Source: Bacteroidota bacterium
Lineage (GTDB): Bacteria; Bacteroidota; Bacteroidia; Flavobacteriales_D; Crocinitomicaceae
DNA: 23,987 nucleotides
NCBI GenBank assembly: GCA_018825925.1
Contig: JAHKAT010000353.1
Location: 1 to 23,987 of the forward strand
Reading direction: 5' to 3'
Shown here: in pieces, positions 1-6,446 of the stretch
Position numbering within the stretch: the first letter of the stretch is position 1
Layout: each line of letters opens with the position of its first letter
The notes under the pieces: model-generated
Database searches by the model: none
What the model was told of the DNA's origin: nothing
The model's input: only the letters and a program-made list of their open reading frames with translations
Made by a program: the position numbers and the translations under genes

Positions 1-210
1 CGATCTCAGGTTACCACAGATGATGAATGGGTGAAAATCGACATTGTGAATATACAAGGTAGTGTGGTTCAAACTCCTATCGATAAAAAATTGATGAAGG
101 AAACACATACTATCGTTTTAGATTTAAATGATTTAGCAGCAGGTACTTATATGGTGAATGTTTTCAAGAAGTCTGGAAACTCAAGCACCAAGTTTCAAAG
201 AGTGCGATAA
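1..210 (+). CDS. C-terminal end of a T9SS-sorted secreted protein (partial)
   Basis: The gene enters from the left edge, so its N-terminus and function are not visible. Reading frame 1 gives 69 residues and a TAA stop at 208-210. The visible part has the form of a type A T9SS C-terminal domain: a strand ending VKIDIVNIQGSVV, then the LDLNDLAAGTYMVNVF segment near the end (compare the family pattern L-x-x-G-x-Y-x-V), and a short basic tail KFQRVR. In this family the domain directs outer-membrane translocation and is removed or attached to the cell surface. A terminator lies 20 bases downstream. I am confident of the sorting domain but can say nothing about the cargo. Confidence 0.85.
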   Translation, partial: RSQVTTDDEWVKIDIVNIQGSVVQTPIDKKLMKETHTIVLDLNDLAAGTYMVNVFKKSGNSSTKFQRVR

Positions 211-230
211 TTCATTAGTAAACAAAAAAA

Positions 231-258
231 GGAATGTCGTTGGACATTCCTTTTTTTT
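231..258. terminator. Bidirectional intrinsic terminator
   Basis: A perfect 8-bp stem, GGAATGTC (231-238) with GACATTCC (243-250), closes a GTTG loop and is followed by eight T (251-258). Seven A at 224-230 precede the stem, so the minus strand also reads as stem plus U-run. It sits between the stop of the partial plus-strand gene (210) and the stop of the minus-strand rseP (276), and would serve both convergent genes. Confidence 0.92.
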
Positions 259-275
259 GCTTTCAATATTTAAAG

Positions 276-1616
276 CTAACCGCCAAAAACAAAGCGGTAT
301 AGATCATTTCCATTTGCAAAAACCATCAGAGATAATAACAAGACAATACCAACATATTGTGCGTATTCCAATACTTTTTGTGGTGCTTCTTTACCTGTTG
401 CCATTTCATACAACAAGAACATTACATGTCCACCATCCAATGCAGGAATAGGTAGGATGTTCATAAATGCAAGTATGATAGAGATTAAAGCTGTTTTCTC
501 CCAAAATGCTAACCAATCCCAAGTTGCAGGGAAAAGATTACCAATTGATGCAAATCCACCAATAGAGCTAGCACCTTTCTTGGTGAAGACATATTTCATT
601 TGTCCCACATAATCCCCTAAAGTTTGCATACCATAAGAGGTGCCTCTTGAAATACTTTCGAAGAAACCATAATTTACATGTTGAACTTTGGTTGTATCTA
701 CCATCAATTGGGTAAAGTTGGGTTTGAAACCTATTGTACCATCTTCCTTTACTTTAATTTGTTCGGTGATTATTTCGCCATTTCGATTAATTTCAAAATC
801 AGCCATTTTGCCTTTGGAAGCGTACAAGGCATCTACTGTTTGGTCAAAATACTGAATTGGCTTTCCATTGATTTTAACAATTGTATCGCCTTTAAAAAGG
901 ATTCCATTTGCATTGGAATTATTTTTAGAAAAAACGGAATCCACCGCATTGCTTTCTATTCGAAAGTTAAACGGCAACATCACTCCTGCTTTAAAAAGTT
1001 TCATATCAATATCCTCCGGAAGCTCGATAGTTTGTTCTTTTCCATCAGCGTGCTTCACAAGAAATGTAGTACCATTTCGAAGCATGATTTCTTTGTTGAC
1101 GTCTAATGCATCTTCAATTTTTTCTCCATTTACAGCTAATACAACATCTCCTGATTGAAAACCGTAGGGCTGTAAAATTGGAGCAACGGAAAGTCCCGCG
1201 CTTACATCAATAGGATCGATTTTATCATCACCCCATGCCATCACAATGCCAGCGTAAATAATAATACCTACCAAAAGATTTACAATTACTCCACCCGTCA
1301 TAATAATCAAACGTTGCCAGGCTGGCTTAGCTCGAAATTCCCAAGGTTGAGCAGGTTGCTTGAGTTGCTCCGTGTCCATACTTTCGTCGACCATCCCAGA
1401 AATCTTGACATAGCCGCCCAAAGGTAGCCATCCAATGCCCCATTCAGTTTCACCAATTTTTTTCTTAACGACAGAAAACCAGGGGTTAAAGAACAAGTAG
1501 AATTTCTCAACACGAGTTTTGAAAAATTTAGCGGGTAAAAAATGGCCTAACTCGTGTAAAACAACGAGAATAGAAAGTGACAAAATAAGCTGTAATGCTT
1601 TTATTAAAATATCCAT
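276..1616 (-). CDS. rseP: Site-2 zinc metalloprotease RseP (M50 family)
   Basis: Inner-membrane intramembrane protease that, in characterised relatives, cleaves membrane-anchored anti-sigma factors and remnant signal peptides after a first periplasmic cut. The 446-residue length is typical. The zinc motif HELGH is at residues 21-25 in the first membrane segment. A second membrane segment lies near 105-127. Two periplasmic PDZ-like regions span roughly 138-205 and 225-295. The second metal-ligand motif, NILPIPALDGGH, is at 386-397 with Asp394 in LDG, and a final membrane helix ends the protein. Its start is 33 bases after the stop of the small gene upstream on the same strand, so the two are probably co-transcribed. 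The substrate is not evident here, as no sigma/anti-sigma pair is in the window. Confidence 0.95.
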   Translation of the reverse strand: MDILIKALQLILSLSILVVLHELGHFLPAKFFKTRVEKFYLFFNPWFSVVKKKIGETEWGIGWLPLGGYVKISGMVDESMDTEQLKQPAQPWEFRAKPAWQRLIIMTGGVIVNLLVGIIIYAGIVMAWGDDKIDPIDVSAGLSVAPILQPYGFQSGDVVLAVNGEKIEDALDVNKEIMLRNGTTFLVKHADGKEQTIELPEDIDMKLFKAGVMLPFNFRIESNAVDSVFSKNNSNANGILFKGDTIVKINGKPIQYFDQTVDALYASKGKMADFEINRNGEIITEQIKVKEDGTIGFKPNFTQLMVDTTKVQHVNYGFFESISRGTSYGMQTLGDYVGQMKYVFTKKGASSIGGFASIGNLFPATWDWLAFWEKTALISIILAFMNILPIPALDGGHVMFLLYEMATGKEAPQKVLEYAQYVGIVLLLSLMVFANGNDLYRFVFGG

Positions 1617-1649
1617 ATTGGTGTTATGTTCTGTGTATAAAGTTAGTCA

Positions 1650-2012
1650 TCAATTTGAAAAAGTTTCTTCTTCAAACAATCCATTGGAAACAAAATATTC
1701 TATTAAAGCTTCTTTTATTAAATGCTGTTGCTCTCGATCGGCAAGTTCAGGCAATGGTTTCACTAGCTTAAAATGCGGCCATCCTTGCTCATCTCTTTTT
1801 TCAAAGGAGTAATAACCAGAAGGCTCTAGAATAGTGCAAATTGCTACATGCAGGAGGTCGGTTTTTTCTTGTTTTGAAAATTCCTTATAGCCAGCTCCTA
1901 AAGCATCAACGCCCACCAAAAATAAAATCGCTTGTACATCCATGCCTCCCCCAAAATCCTTTTCTAGATGTTTGGTTAAGTTTTGGAAGCGTCGTTCAAT
2001 ATCGTAATCCAC
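1650..2012 (-). CDS. Conserved small protein of unknown function, upstream of rseP
   Basis: I do not assign a function to this 120-residue protein. It starts with GTG at 2010-2012 (GTG GAT TAC GAT); the next in-frame Met is residue 24, which would remove part of a continuous helical-looking region, so GTG is preferred. The sequence has no signal peptide and no clear membrane span. It has a hydrophobic stretch DVQAILFLVGVDALG (25-39) and an acidic C-terminus. A perfect -7 box lies five bases before the start codon. With rseP starting 33 bases downstream, it appears to be the first gene of a two-gene unit. It resembles the short conserved proteins seen next to envelope genes in Bacteroidota; that resemblance is from memory, not a search. 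Confidence 0.75.
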   Translation of the reverse strand: MDYDIERRFQNLTKHLEKDFGGGMDVQAILFLVGVDALGAGYKEFSKQEKTDLLHVAICTILEPSGYYSFEKRDEQGWPHFKLVKPLPELADREQQHLIKEALIEYFVSNGLFEEETFSN

Positions 2013-2016
2013 GACG

Positions 2017-2024
2017 CAAATTTA
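2017..2024 (-). promoter_or_regulatory. Bacteroidota -7 box for the small gene and rseP
   Basis: On the minus strand the sequence reads TAAATTTG, an exact match to the Bacteroidota TAnnTTTG box. Its last base is five bases from the GTG start at 2012, which would put the transcription start at or next to the start codon. No TTG -33 element is present at the usual distance, so support rests on the -7 box and its position. Confidence 0.55.
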
Positions 2025-2134
2025 GAGAAATCACTTCGTTAAATGAATCTTTATCATCACGACTTCACAAATTTTGGGAAATAGAACAAGCTAAAGAATT
2101 AAACTGTTACCTTTAAGGATAAAATAAATTGAAA

Positions 2135-2767
2135 ATGAAAAAGAAATTATATTCAGGGATTGCCCTGTTTTCAGTCGTTTTGTTAACGGCTTGTGGTGGA
2201 AGTGAAAAAAAAGAAGAGGCAATTCAAGAACCAGAAAAAACTTGTTTTTATTCCTACAATGAAGGATCTACGGTGATGGAATGGGCAGCGTATAAATTCA
2301 CAGAAAAAAAAGCGGTAAAAGGAACTTTTACGGACATAGAAGTCGCTGGAACCATGGAGTCGGATGACCCGGTTGCATTATTGAAAAGTTTAGTGATCAC
2401 CATGAAAACAAGCTCTGTTGAATCGCAAGATGCTGATCGAAATAAAAAAATAGTGGAACACTTTTTCGGTACAATTGGTGCTGATGTTTTAGTAGGGAGT
2501 ATTGCCAACTTAAACGATGATGGAACTGCTGATTTAAAAATCAAAGTGGGTAAAACGGAAGGGATGTTGAACGGAAAATACACTTGGGAAAACAATGTTT
2601 TCACCTTCGATGCAGCCATGGATGTAGCAAAATGGAACGCTATGAGCGGGATAGAGGCGCTGAACAAAATCTGTAAAGATCTGCACACAGGCACAGATGG
2701 TGTTTCAAAATTGTGGAGTGAAGTTGGAATTCACTTCGAAACAACTTTGTCAAGCGATTGCGAATAA
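2135..2767 (+). CDS. YceI-like lipoprotein
   Basis: A 210-residue lipoprotein with a YceI-like beta-barrel domain; characterised YceI proteins bind isoprenoid-type lipids in a barrel cavity. The signal peptide MKKKLYSGIALFSVVLLTAC ends in a lipobox (LTAC, Cys20), followed by GGSEKKEE, an acidic/basic stretch resembling the Bacteroidota surface lipoprotein export signal. YceI-like features are TVMEWAAYKFTEKKAVKGTF near the mature N-terminus and KLWSEVGIHFETTL at the C-terminus. ATG at 2135 is chosen over a TTG six bases upstream because it gives the compact n-region. A TACCTTTA sequence at 2108-2115 is a one-mismatch -7 box. The gene ends at a terminator. Ligand and precise role are not deducible. 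Confidence 0.85.
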   Translation: MKKKLYSGIALFSVVLLTACGGSEKKEEAIQEPEKTCFYSYNEGSTVMEWAAYKFTEKKAVKGTFTDIEVAGTMESDDPVALLKSLVITMKTSSVESQDADRNKKIVEHFFGTIGADVLVGSIANLNDDGTADLKIKVGKTEGMLNGKYTWENNVFTFDAAMDVAKWNAMSGIEALNKICKDLHTGTDGVSKLWSEVGIHFETTLSSDCE

Positions 2768-2791
2768 ACAATTCACTCTTTATATTCTTCG

Positions 2792-2824
2792 AAAGTCCTT
2801 GTGCAATGCGCCAAGGACTTTTTT
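2792..2824 (+). terminator. Intrinsic terminator after the YceI-like gene
   Basis: A perfect 10-bp stem AAAGTCCTTG (2792-2801) pairs with CAAGGACTTT (2812-2821) around a 10-base loop, with T continuing to 2824. It lies 24 bases past the stop of the YceI-like gene. Its 5' arm contains the TTG and its last T is the first base of the -7 box of the next gene's promoter. Confidence 0.9.
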
Positions 2825-2831
2825 ACTTTTG
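2799..2831 (+). promoter_or_regulatory. Promoter of the cvpA-like gene, nested in the preceding terminator
   Basis: TTG (2799-2801), a 22-base spacer and TACTTTTG (2824-2831), an exact TAnnTTTG match. The box ends five bases before the ATG at 2836, so initiation would fall at the start codon and the mRNA would be essentially leaderless. The spacer is almost entirely the terminator hairpin of the upstream gene. Confidence 0.6.
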
Positions 2832-2835
2832 ATAG

Positions 2836-3471
2836 ATGAATTGGTTAGACTATTTGATTTTGATAGCACTGTGTTATGCTGCTTATAGAGGATTTCGAGC
2901 AGGTTTAATCATTGAGTTATTCACATTGTTGGCCCTCTTGGTAGGACTTTACGTAGCGATTAATTTTTCTGATTATGCTTCGCAACGGATTGAAAGTGAT
3001 TTTGAAGTTGAAAAACTCTATTTAGCACCTTTGGCTTTTTTAGTCACGTTTTTATTGGTTGGAGCAGGAATTTATTTTCTAGGTAAAGCGCTAGAAAAAA
3101 TGATCAAAACTACGGGCTTGTCTCCTTTGAATAAGGTTGCTGGCTTGGCTTTCTCCTTGCTCAAAATGATCTATATACTAAGTGCAGGGTTTATTTTTAT
3201 TGAATCATTAGAGGAAAGGGGACAATGGGAGAAGAAAAAATGGAAAGAAGAGTCAACTTTGCATGGCACCGTTCTTTCTGTTGGAAAATCAACAATTCCA
3301 GGAATTGGCCAGAGCACTATTTTCATCGAAAATGCGTTACAAAGTGAAGAGGAGGAAACCGGAATGACCATAGAGGATATTTTAAGAGCGAAAAAAATTG
3401 CCGACAGTCTTGGGATTGAAGTGGACGATGCTAAAAAAGTTCAAGAAATACATAGGAAGTATGGGCATTAA
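2836..3471 (+). CDS. CvpA family inner-membrane protein
   Basis: A 211-residue protein. About four hydrophobic helices occupy residues 1-120: NWLDYLILIALCYAAYRGF at the start, a second near 28-47, a third near 66-86 and a fourth near 103-122, followed by a soluble, charged C-terminus. The first helix plus the R-G-F-R-x-G turn is characteristic of CvpA/YkwD-type proteins. CvpA was named for colicin V export in E. coli; in other bacteria it is linked to envelope homeostasis, and its molecular activity is not settled. The ATG sits five bases after a -7 box. Its last 11 bases overlap the start of the next gene, indicating translational coupling. Confidence 0.85.
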   Translation: MNWLDYLILIALCYAAYRGFRAGLIIELFTLLALLVGLYVAINFSDYASQRIESDFEVEKLYLAPLAFLVTFLLVGAGIYFLGKALEKMIKTTGLSPLNKVAGLAFSLLKMIYILSAGFIFIESLEERGQWEKKKWKEESTLHGTVLSVGKSTIPGIGQSTIFIENALQSEEEETGMTIEDILRAKKIADSLGIEVDDAKKVQEIHRKYGH

Positions 3472-3982
3472 AATTTTCGTGGTTTTGATTAGTTGCTTCC
3501 TTGTGGGAACTGTGCAAGGCCAAGATTCATTTTGGAAGAGGGATAAAAAGTTTGAATTGCCTAAAATTACAGTGACTAAATCCGGACCCTATATTGGTTT
3601 GCAAAGAGGAAAGTTCAATGTTCTAGAGTTTGGTTTAGAGGGACAATACAAAAAGGTCAAGTTAATTAAACCCGTCACACATGCTTTGCACATGGGGTTC
3701 AATTACAATTTTTACAAAAATGTACTGGGATATGATGTTGGGTATTGGTTTAAATTAGGCAGAGTAAATTTAACCTATGGGGTTAATTTTGTTTACCGAA
3801 CAGATTTTGACCAATCCCGAATAGGGGTAATACCCGTTGTAGGATATAAGTTTTGGCAATTGCACTTGCAAACAGGGATGCACATTATGACCAGGGCAAC
3901 ACCAACTTTCCCGACAAATATTTTATTTGTATCGCTTCGTTTTGTGATTATTAATCAGCGCGACGTTGATATTAAAAAATAA
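3461..3982 (+). CDS. Small exported, probably outer-membrane-associated protein of unknown function
   Basis: The start is ATG at 3461, inside the last codons of the cvpA-like gene (11-base overlap). Earlier in-frame starts lie further inside cvpA and would bury the signal peptide. The 173-residue product opens with a Sec signal, GIKIFVVLISCFLVGTVQGQ, with likely cleavage after GQ. The mature part has many short alternating aromatic/polar strands (for example YIGLQRGKFNVLEFGLEGQY and LHMGFNYNFYKNVLGYDVGY), consistent with a small beta-barrel or porin-like fold (inference). There is no T9SS domain and no lipobox. AGGAAG lies just before the ATG. The stop is three bases from the stop of the opposing gene. 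I do not recognise the family. Confidence 0.7.
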   Translation: MGIKIFVVLISCFLVGTVQGQDSFWKRDKKFELPKITVTKSGPYIGLQRGKFNVLEFGLEGQYKKVKLIKPVTHALHMGFNYNFYKNVLGYDVGYWFKLGRVNLTYGVNFVYRTDFDQSRIGVIPVVGYKFWQLHLQTGMHIMTRATPTFPTNILFVSLRFVIINQRDVDIKK

Positions 3983-3985
3983 TTT

Positions 3986-4696
3986 CTAGAATAAACTACC
4001 TTGATTATATCGTGGCGGATTATATTCTTCAAGCGCAAGTATTGAATTGTGTTGTGGACCAGATAAAATTTTTGGGTTGACCGGATGGGCATCTAACCAA
4101 TTTTCAGGCGATGGTATCATTAAGTCATGAGGTAAGTTCTCATTCGAGACCCATCTGCTTATTCCTATTTCATCCAAAAATACGGGCATTCTTTTTTTCA
4201 CATTGTGAATTTCGGCCATTCGTTGATTGGCTGGACAGGTCACCATCGTAAAACTTTTGATTGCTTCACCCGAATTTACATCTATAAAAGTGTCGTATAA
4301 TCCTGCAATTGAAAAGAATTTGTCCTGCGTGGGAAAAACATAAAAAGGTGTTTTTTCTTTGCCATTGGCTTGGTATTCAAAAAATCCAGTAATTGGAATC
4401 ACACAACGTTGTCGATCCACAAGGTGCTTAAATGAAGGTTTTTCAGTAATAGTCTCACTTCTTGCATTAAAAGTTTTTGAGGCAATTTCATTATAGTTTT
4501 CTCCTTTGAACCAGTTGGGTATAATGCCCCAACGCATGATTTCGATGTTTTCTGAGGATGTAATTATTGAACAAAAAGGGAACGAAAAGGCACTGGAATG
4601 AAACAAGGTCGTTTCTGGTAGGTCAGGCGGAATGGCTTTTTTGAATTTTTTCTTTAAATCGATATTTTTGGAAGTGGAAGAGATGGAATAACACAT
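3986..4696 (-). CDS. SRAP (HMCES/YedK) family DNA-protein crosslink protein
   Basis: In characterised members, Cys2 at the exposed N-terminus forms a stable thiazolidine crosslink with abasic sites in single-stranded DNA, shielding them during replication. The 236-residue protein begins M-C-Y, as required after Met removal. Conserved residues are present: the NARSET motif with Asn77 and Arg79, Glu107 in GFFEY, and His164 in the IHNVKKRMP stretch. These correspond to the catalytic and DNA-binding positions of the family, so the protein looks active. It is transcribed divergently from prs across a 107-base gap and converges on the small exported gene with only 3 bases between stops. No LexA-like operator was seen. 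Confidence 0.95.
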   Translation of the reverse strand: MCYSISSTSKNIDLKKKFKKAIPPDLPETTLFHSSAFSFPFCSIITSSENIEIMRWGIIPNWFKGENYNEIASKTFNARSETITEKPSFKHLVDRQRCVIPITGFFEYQANGKEKTPFYVFPTQDKFFSIAGLYDTFIDVNSGEAIKSFTMVTCPANQRMAEIHNVKKRMPVFLDEIGISRWVSNENLPHDLMIPSPENWLDAHPVNPKILSGPQHNSILALEEYNPPRYNQGSLF

Positions 4697-4700
4697 AGCC

Positions 4701-4731
4701 GAAAGGTAAGTACATTTCGTTTTTTTTGCAA
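4701..4731 (-). promoter_or_regulatory. Candidate promoter of the SRAP gene
   Basis: On the minus strand, TTG (4729-4731), a 20-base spacer and TACCTTTC (4701-4708), one mismatch from TAnnTTTG. The box ends five bases before the ATG at 4696, again predicting a leaderless or near-leaderless transcript. It is back to back with the prs promoter. Confidence 0.45.
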
Positions 4732-4755
4732 GCGCTCACGACTTCAGCTTTAGGT

Positions 4756-4785
4756 TTGTAAGTCAAGATTTTTAGCTTATCTTTG
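4756..4785 (+). promoter_or_regulatory. Promoter of prs-rplY
   Basis: TTG (4756-4758), a 19-base spacer and TATCTTTG (4778-4785), a full match to the Bacteroidota -33/-7 consensus, followed by CACCC. The start would fall near 4790, leaving a leader of roughly 14 bases before the ATG at 4804. This is the best promoter in the window, as expected for a highly expressed gene pair. Confidence 0.8.
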
Positions 4786-4803
4786 CACCCTCAAAAGCAA
4801 GGT

Positions 4804-5739
4804 ATGTCTATTGGTGTTAAAATATTTACAGGTCGCGCATCTGCTGGTTTGGCTGAAAAAATCGCAAAATCCTATGGAGTTTCCTTAGGAGATGTGAAAG
4901 TCATGGAATTCAGTGATGGCGAATTTCAACCTTCGTTTGAAGAAACGGTGCGCGGAAAAGATGTGTTTTTAATACAAAGCACGATGCCTCCAACGGAGAA
5001 TTTATTCGAACTTTTGTTGATGGTAGATGCTGCTAGACGTGCATCAGCTAGAAAAATTATTGCCGTTATTCCCTACTTTGGTTTTGCTCGACAAGATCGT
5101 AAAGACAAACCAAGAGTCGCTATTGGTGCTAAATTAATAGCGAATATGTTGATGTCTGCTGGAGTAGATCGTGTGATGACCATGGATTTACACGCCGATC
5201 AAATTCAAGGCTTTTTTGAAGTTCCAGTAGATCACCTTTTCGCTTCAACCATTTTTATGGATGAGATGGAAAAACTAAACACGGGGAACTTAATCATGGC
5301 AGCTCCTGACGCTGGCGGTGCTAAAAGAGCAAACTCCTACGCTAAGAAACTAGAAATTGGCCTTGCACTTTGTCACAAGCAACGCCGTAAACCAAATGAA
5401 ATTGCCGAAATGACCGTAATCGGTGATGTTTTTGGTAAGGATGTGATTTTGGTAGATGACATGTGTGATACAGCAGGAACTTTAACTGCAGCAGCCGATT
5501 TATTTATGAGTCAAGGCGCAAAAAGTGTGCGTGCTTTTTGTACACATGCTGTACTAAGTGGTCCTGCATACGACCGAATTAATAACTCTAAACTAACGGA
5601 ATTGATTGTGACAGATACAATTCCTTTGAAACAAAAATCGGATAAAATCCGTGTGTTGACTGTTTCTGATTTGTTTGCCGACGTCATTCTTCGAATGGTA
5701 AACAATCAAAGTATCAGCTCCCATTTCGTAATATCGTAA
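4804..5739 (+). CDS. prs: Ribose-phosphate pyrophosphokinase (PRPP synthetase)
   Basis: Makes 5-phosphoribosyl-1-pyrophosphate from ribose 5-phosphate and ATP, feeding purine, pyrimidine, NAD, histidine and tryptophan synthesis. ATG at 4804 gives 311 residues, the usual length; an upstream in-frame TTG at 4783 lies inside the -7 box and cannot be used. Visible motifs: the metal-binding DLHADQIQGFF (128-138), the catalytic loop with Lys174-Arg175 in GGAKRANSYAKK, and the PRPP-binding loop VDDMCDTAGT (217-226). It acts in the cytoplasm, normally as a hexamer. The rplY/ctc gene starts 12 bases after its stop, and the two form an operon ending in a strong terminator; the same pairing is common in other bacteria. 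Confidence 0.97.
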   Translation: MSIGVKIFTGRASAGLAEKIAKSYGVSLGDVKVMEFSDGEFQPSFEETVRGKDVFLIQSTMPPTENLFELLLMVDAARRASARKIIAVIPYFGFARQDRKDKPRVAIGAKLIANMLMSAGVDRVMTMDLHADQIQGFFEVPVDHLFASTIFMDEMEKLNTGNLIMAAPDAGGAKRANSYAKKLEIGLALCHKQRRKPNEIAEMTVIGDVFGKDVILVDDMCDTAGTLTAAADLFMSQGAKSVRAFCTHAVLSGPAYDRINNSKLTELIVTDTIPLKQKSDKIRVLTVSDLFADVILRMVNNQSISSHFVIS

Positions 5740-5751
5740 ACAAATATAAAA

Positions 5752-6375
5752 ATGAAAAAAGTACAATTGAGCGGTTCGACAAGATCGAACGTAGGGAAGA
5801 AGGATGCTAAGGCTCTTCGAGTAGCTGGTTTAGTGCCTTGTGTACTTTATGGACAAGGAGTTCAAACTCACTTTTCTGTAAAGATTATTGACATCGAAAG
5901 AATCGTGTATTCTCCAGACGTTTACCAAGTAGAAATTGATATAGACGGTAAGAAAACAACTGCAATTATTCAAGAATTGCAACAACATCCTGTGAAAGAT
6001 TTAATCAGACACGTTGATTTCTTAGAATTAGATGCTAAAAAACCAGTTAAAGTTGGTTTGCCAGTTCGTTTGACAGGAAGTTCTCGTGGTGTATTGAATG
6101 GTGGACGTTTACTTCAAGTATTCCGTCGTTTGAATGTGATGGCTTTGCCAGGTGATTTACCCGAGGCTATCGTTGTAGACATTACTGCAGTTCGTATTGG
6201 ACAAGCAATTCGTATCAAGGATATCGCAAATAGTAAATTGACATTCTTGGATCCAAACAATGCGGTGATCGTTTCTGTATCTCGTGCTCGTGGATCTGTT
6301 GATGACTCCGATGATGACGATGAAGAAACAACTCCAGAAGCAGCAGCAGAAGCAACTGAAGCAGCAGCAGAATAA
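5752..6375 (+). CDS. rplY: Large-subunit ribosomal protein L25, Ctc (long) form
   Basis: A 5S rRNA-binding protein of the central protuberance, in the two-domain Ctc form (207 residues, against about 95 in E. coli). The N-terminal L25 domain occupies roughly residues 5-90, with the typical RSNVGKKDAKALRVAGLVPC opening and QHPVKDLIRHVDF segment. The C-terminal beta domain covers about 98-180. The end is a low-complexity acidic and alanine-rich tail (DDSDDDDEETT, then repeated Ala/Glu), usual in Bacteroidota. It lies 12 bases after prs with an A-rich spacer and no Shine-Dalgarno, and is co-transcribed from the prs promoter. Confidence 0.95.
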   Translation: MKKVQLSGSTRSNVGKKDAKALRVAGLVPCVLYGQGVQTHFSVKIIDIERIVYSPDVYQVEIDIDGKKTTAIIQELQQHPVKDLIRHVDFLELDAKKPVKVGLPVRLTGSSRGVLNGGRLLQVFRRLNVMALPGDLPEAIVVDITAVRIGQAIRIKDIANSKLTFLDPNNAVIVSVSRARGSVDDSDDDDEETTPEAAAEATEAAAE

Positions 6376-6396
6376 GATTTTAATCTTTTTTAATTT

Positions 6397-6430
6397 AAAA
6401 TCCTCTCACCTTTGTGGGGGGATTTTTTTT
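6397..6430 (+). terminator. Strong intrinsic terminator of prs-rplY
   Basis: A 13-bp stem pairs AAAATCCTCTCAC (6397-6409) with GTGGGGGGATTTT (6414-6426), with two G-T wobbles and a CTTT loop, and runs into eight T (6423-6430). A smaller A/T hairpin, AAGATT/AATCTT at 6374-6387 with its own T-run, overlaps the rplY stop codon just upstream. The large stem also faces the 3' end of the minus-strand glycosyltransferase gene and may act on both. Confidence 0.92.
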
Positions 6431-6446
6431 ACCCTATCTTTTTCAA

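Noticed and set aside
158..451. Plus-strand 97-codon ORF after the T9SS partial gene
   Set aside because: It overlaps the end of the partial gene in another frame, reads through a clear terminator and covers the rseP 3' end antisense.
3398..3460. N-terminal 21-codon extension of the small exported protein
   Set aside because: It lies wholly inside the cvpA-like gene and would put a charged segment before a complete signal peptide beginning at 3461.
4783..4803. TTG start extending prs by seven codons
   Set aside because: This TTG is inside the -7 promoter box, so it would lie upstream of the transcript start.
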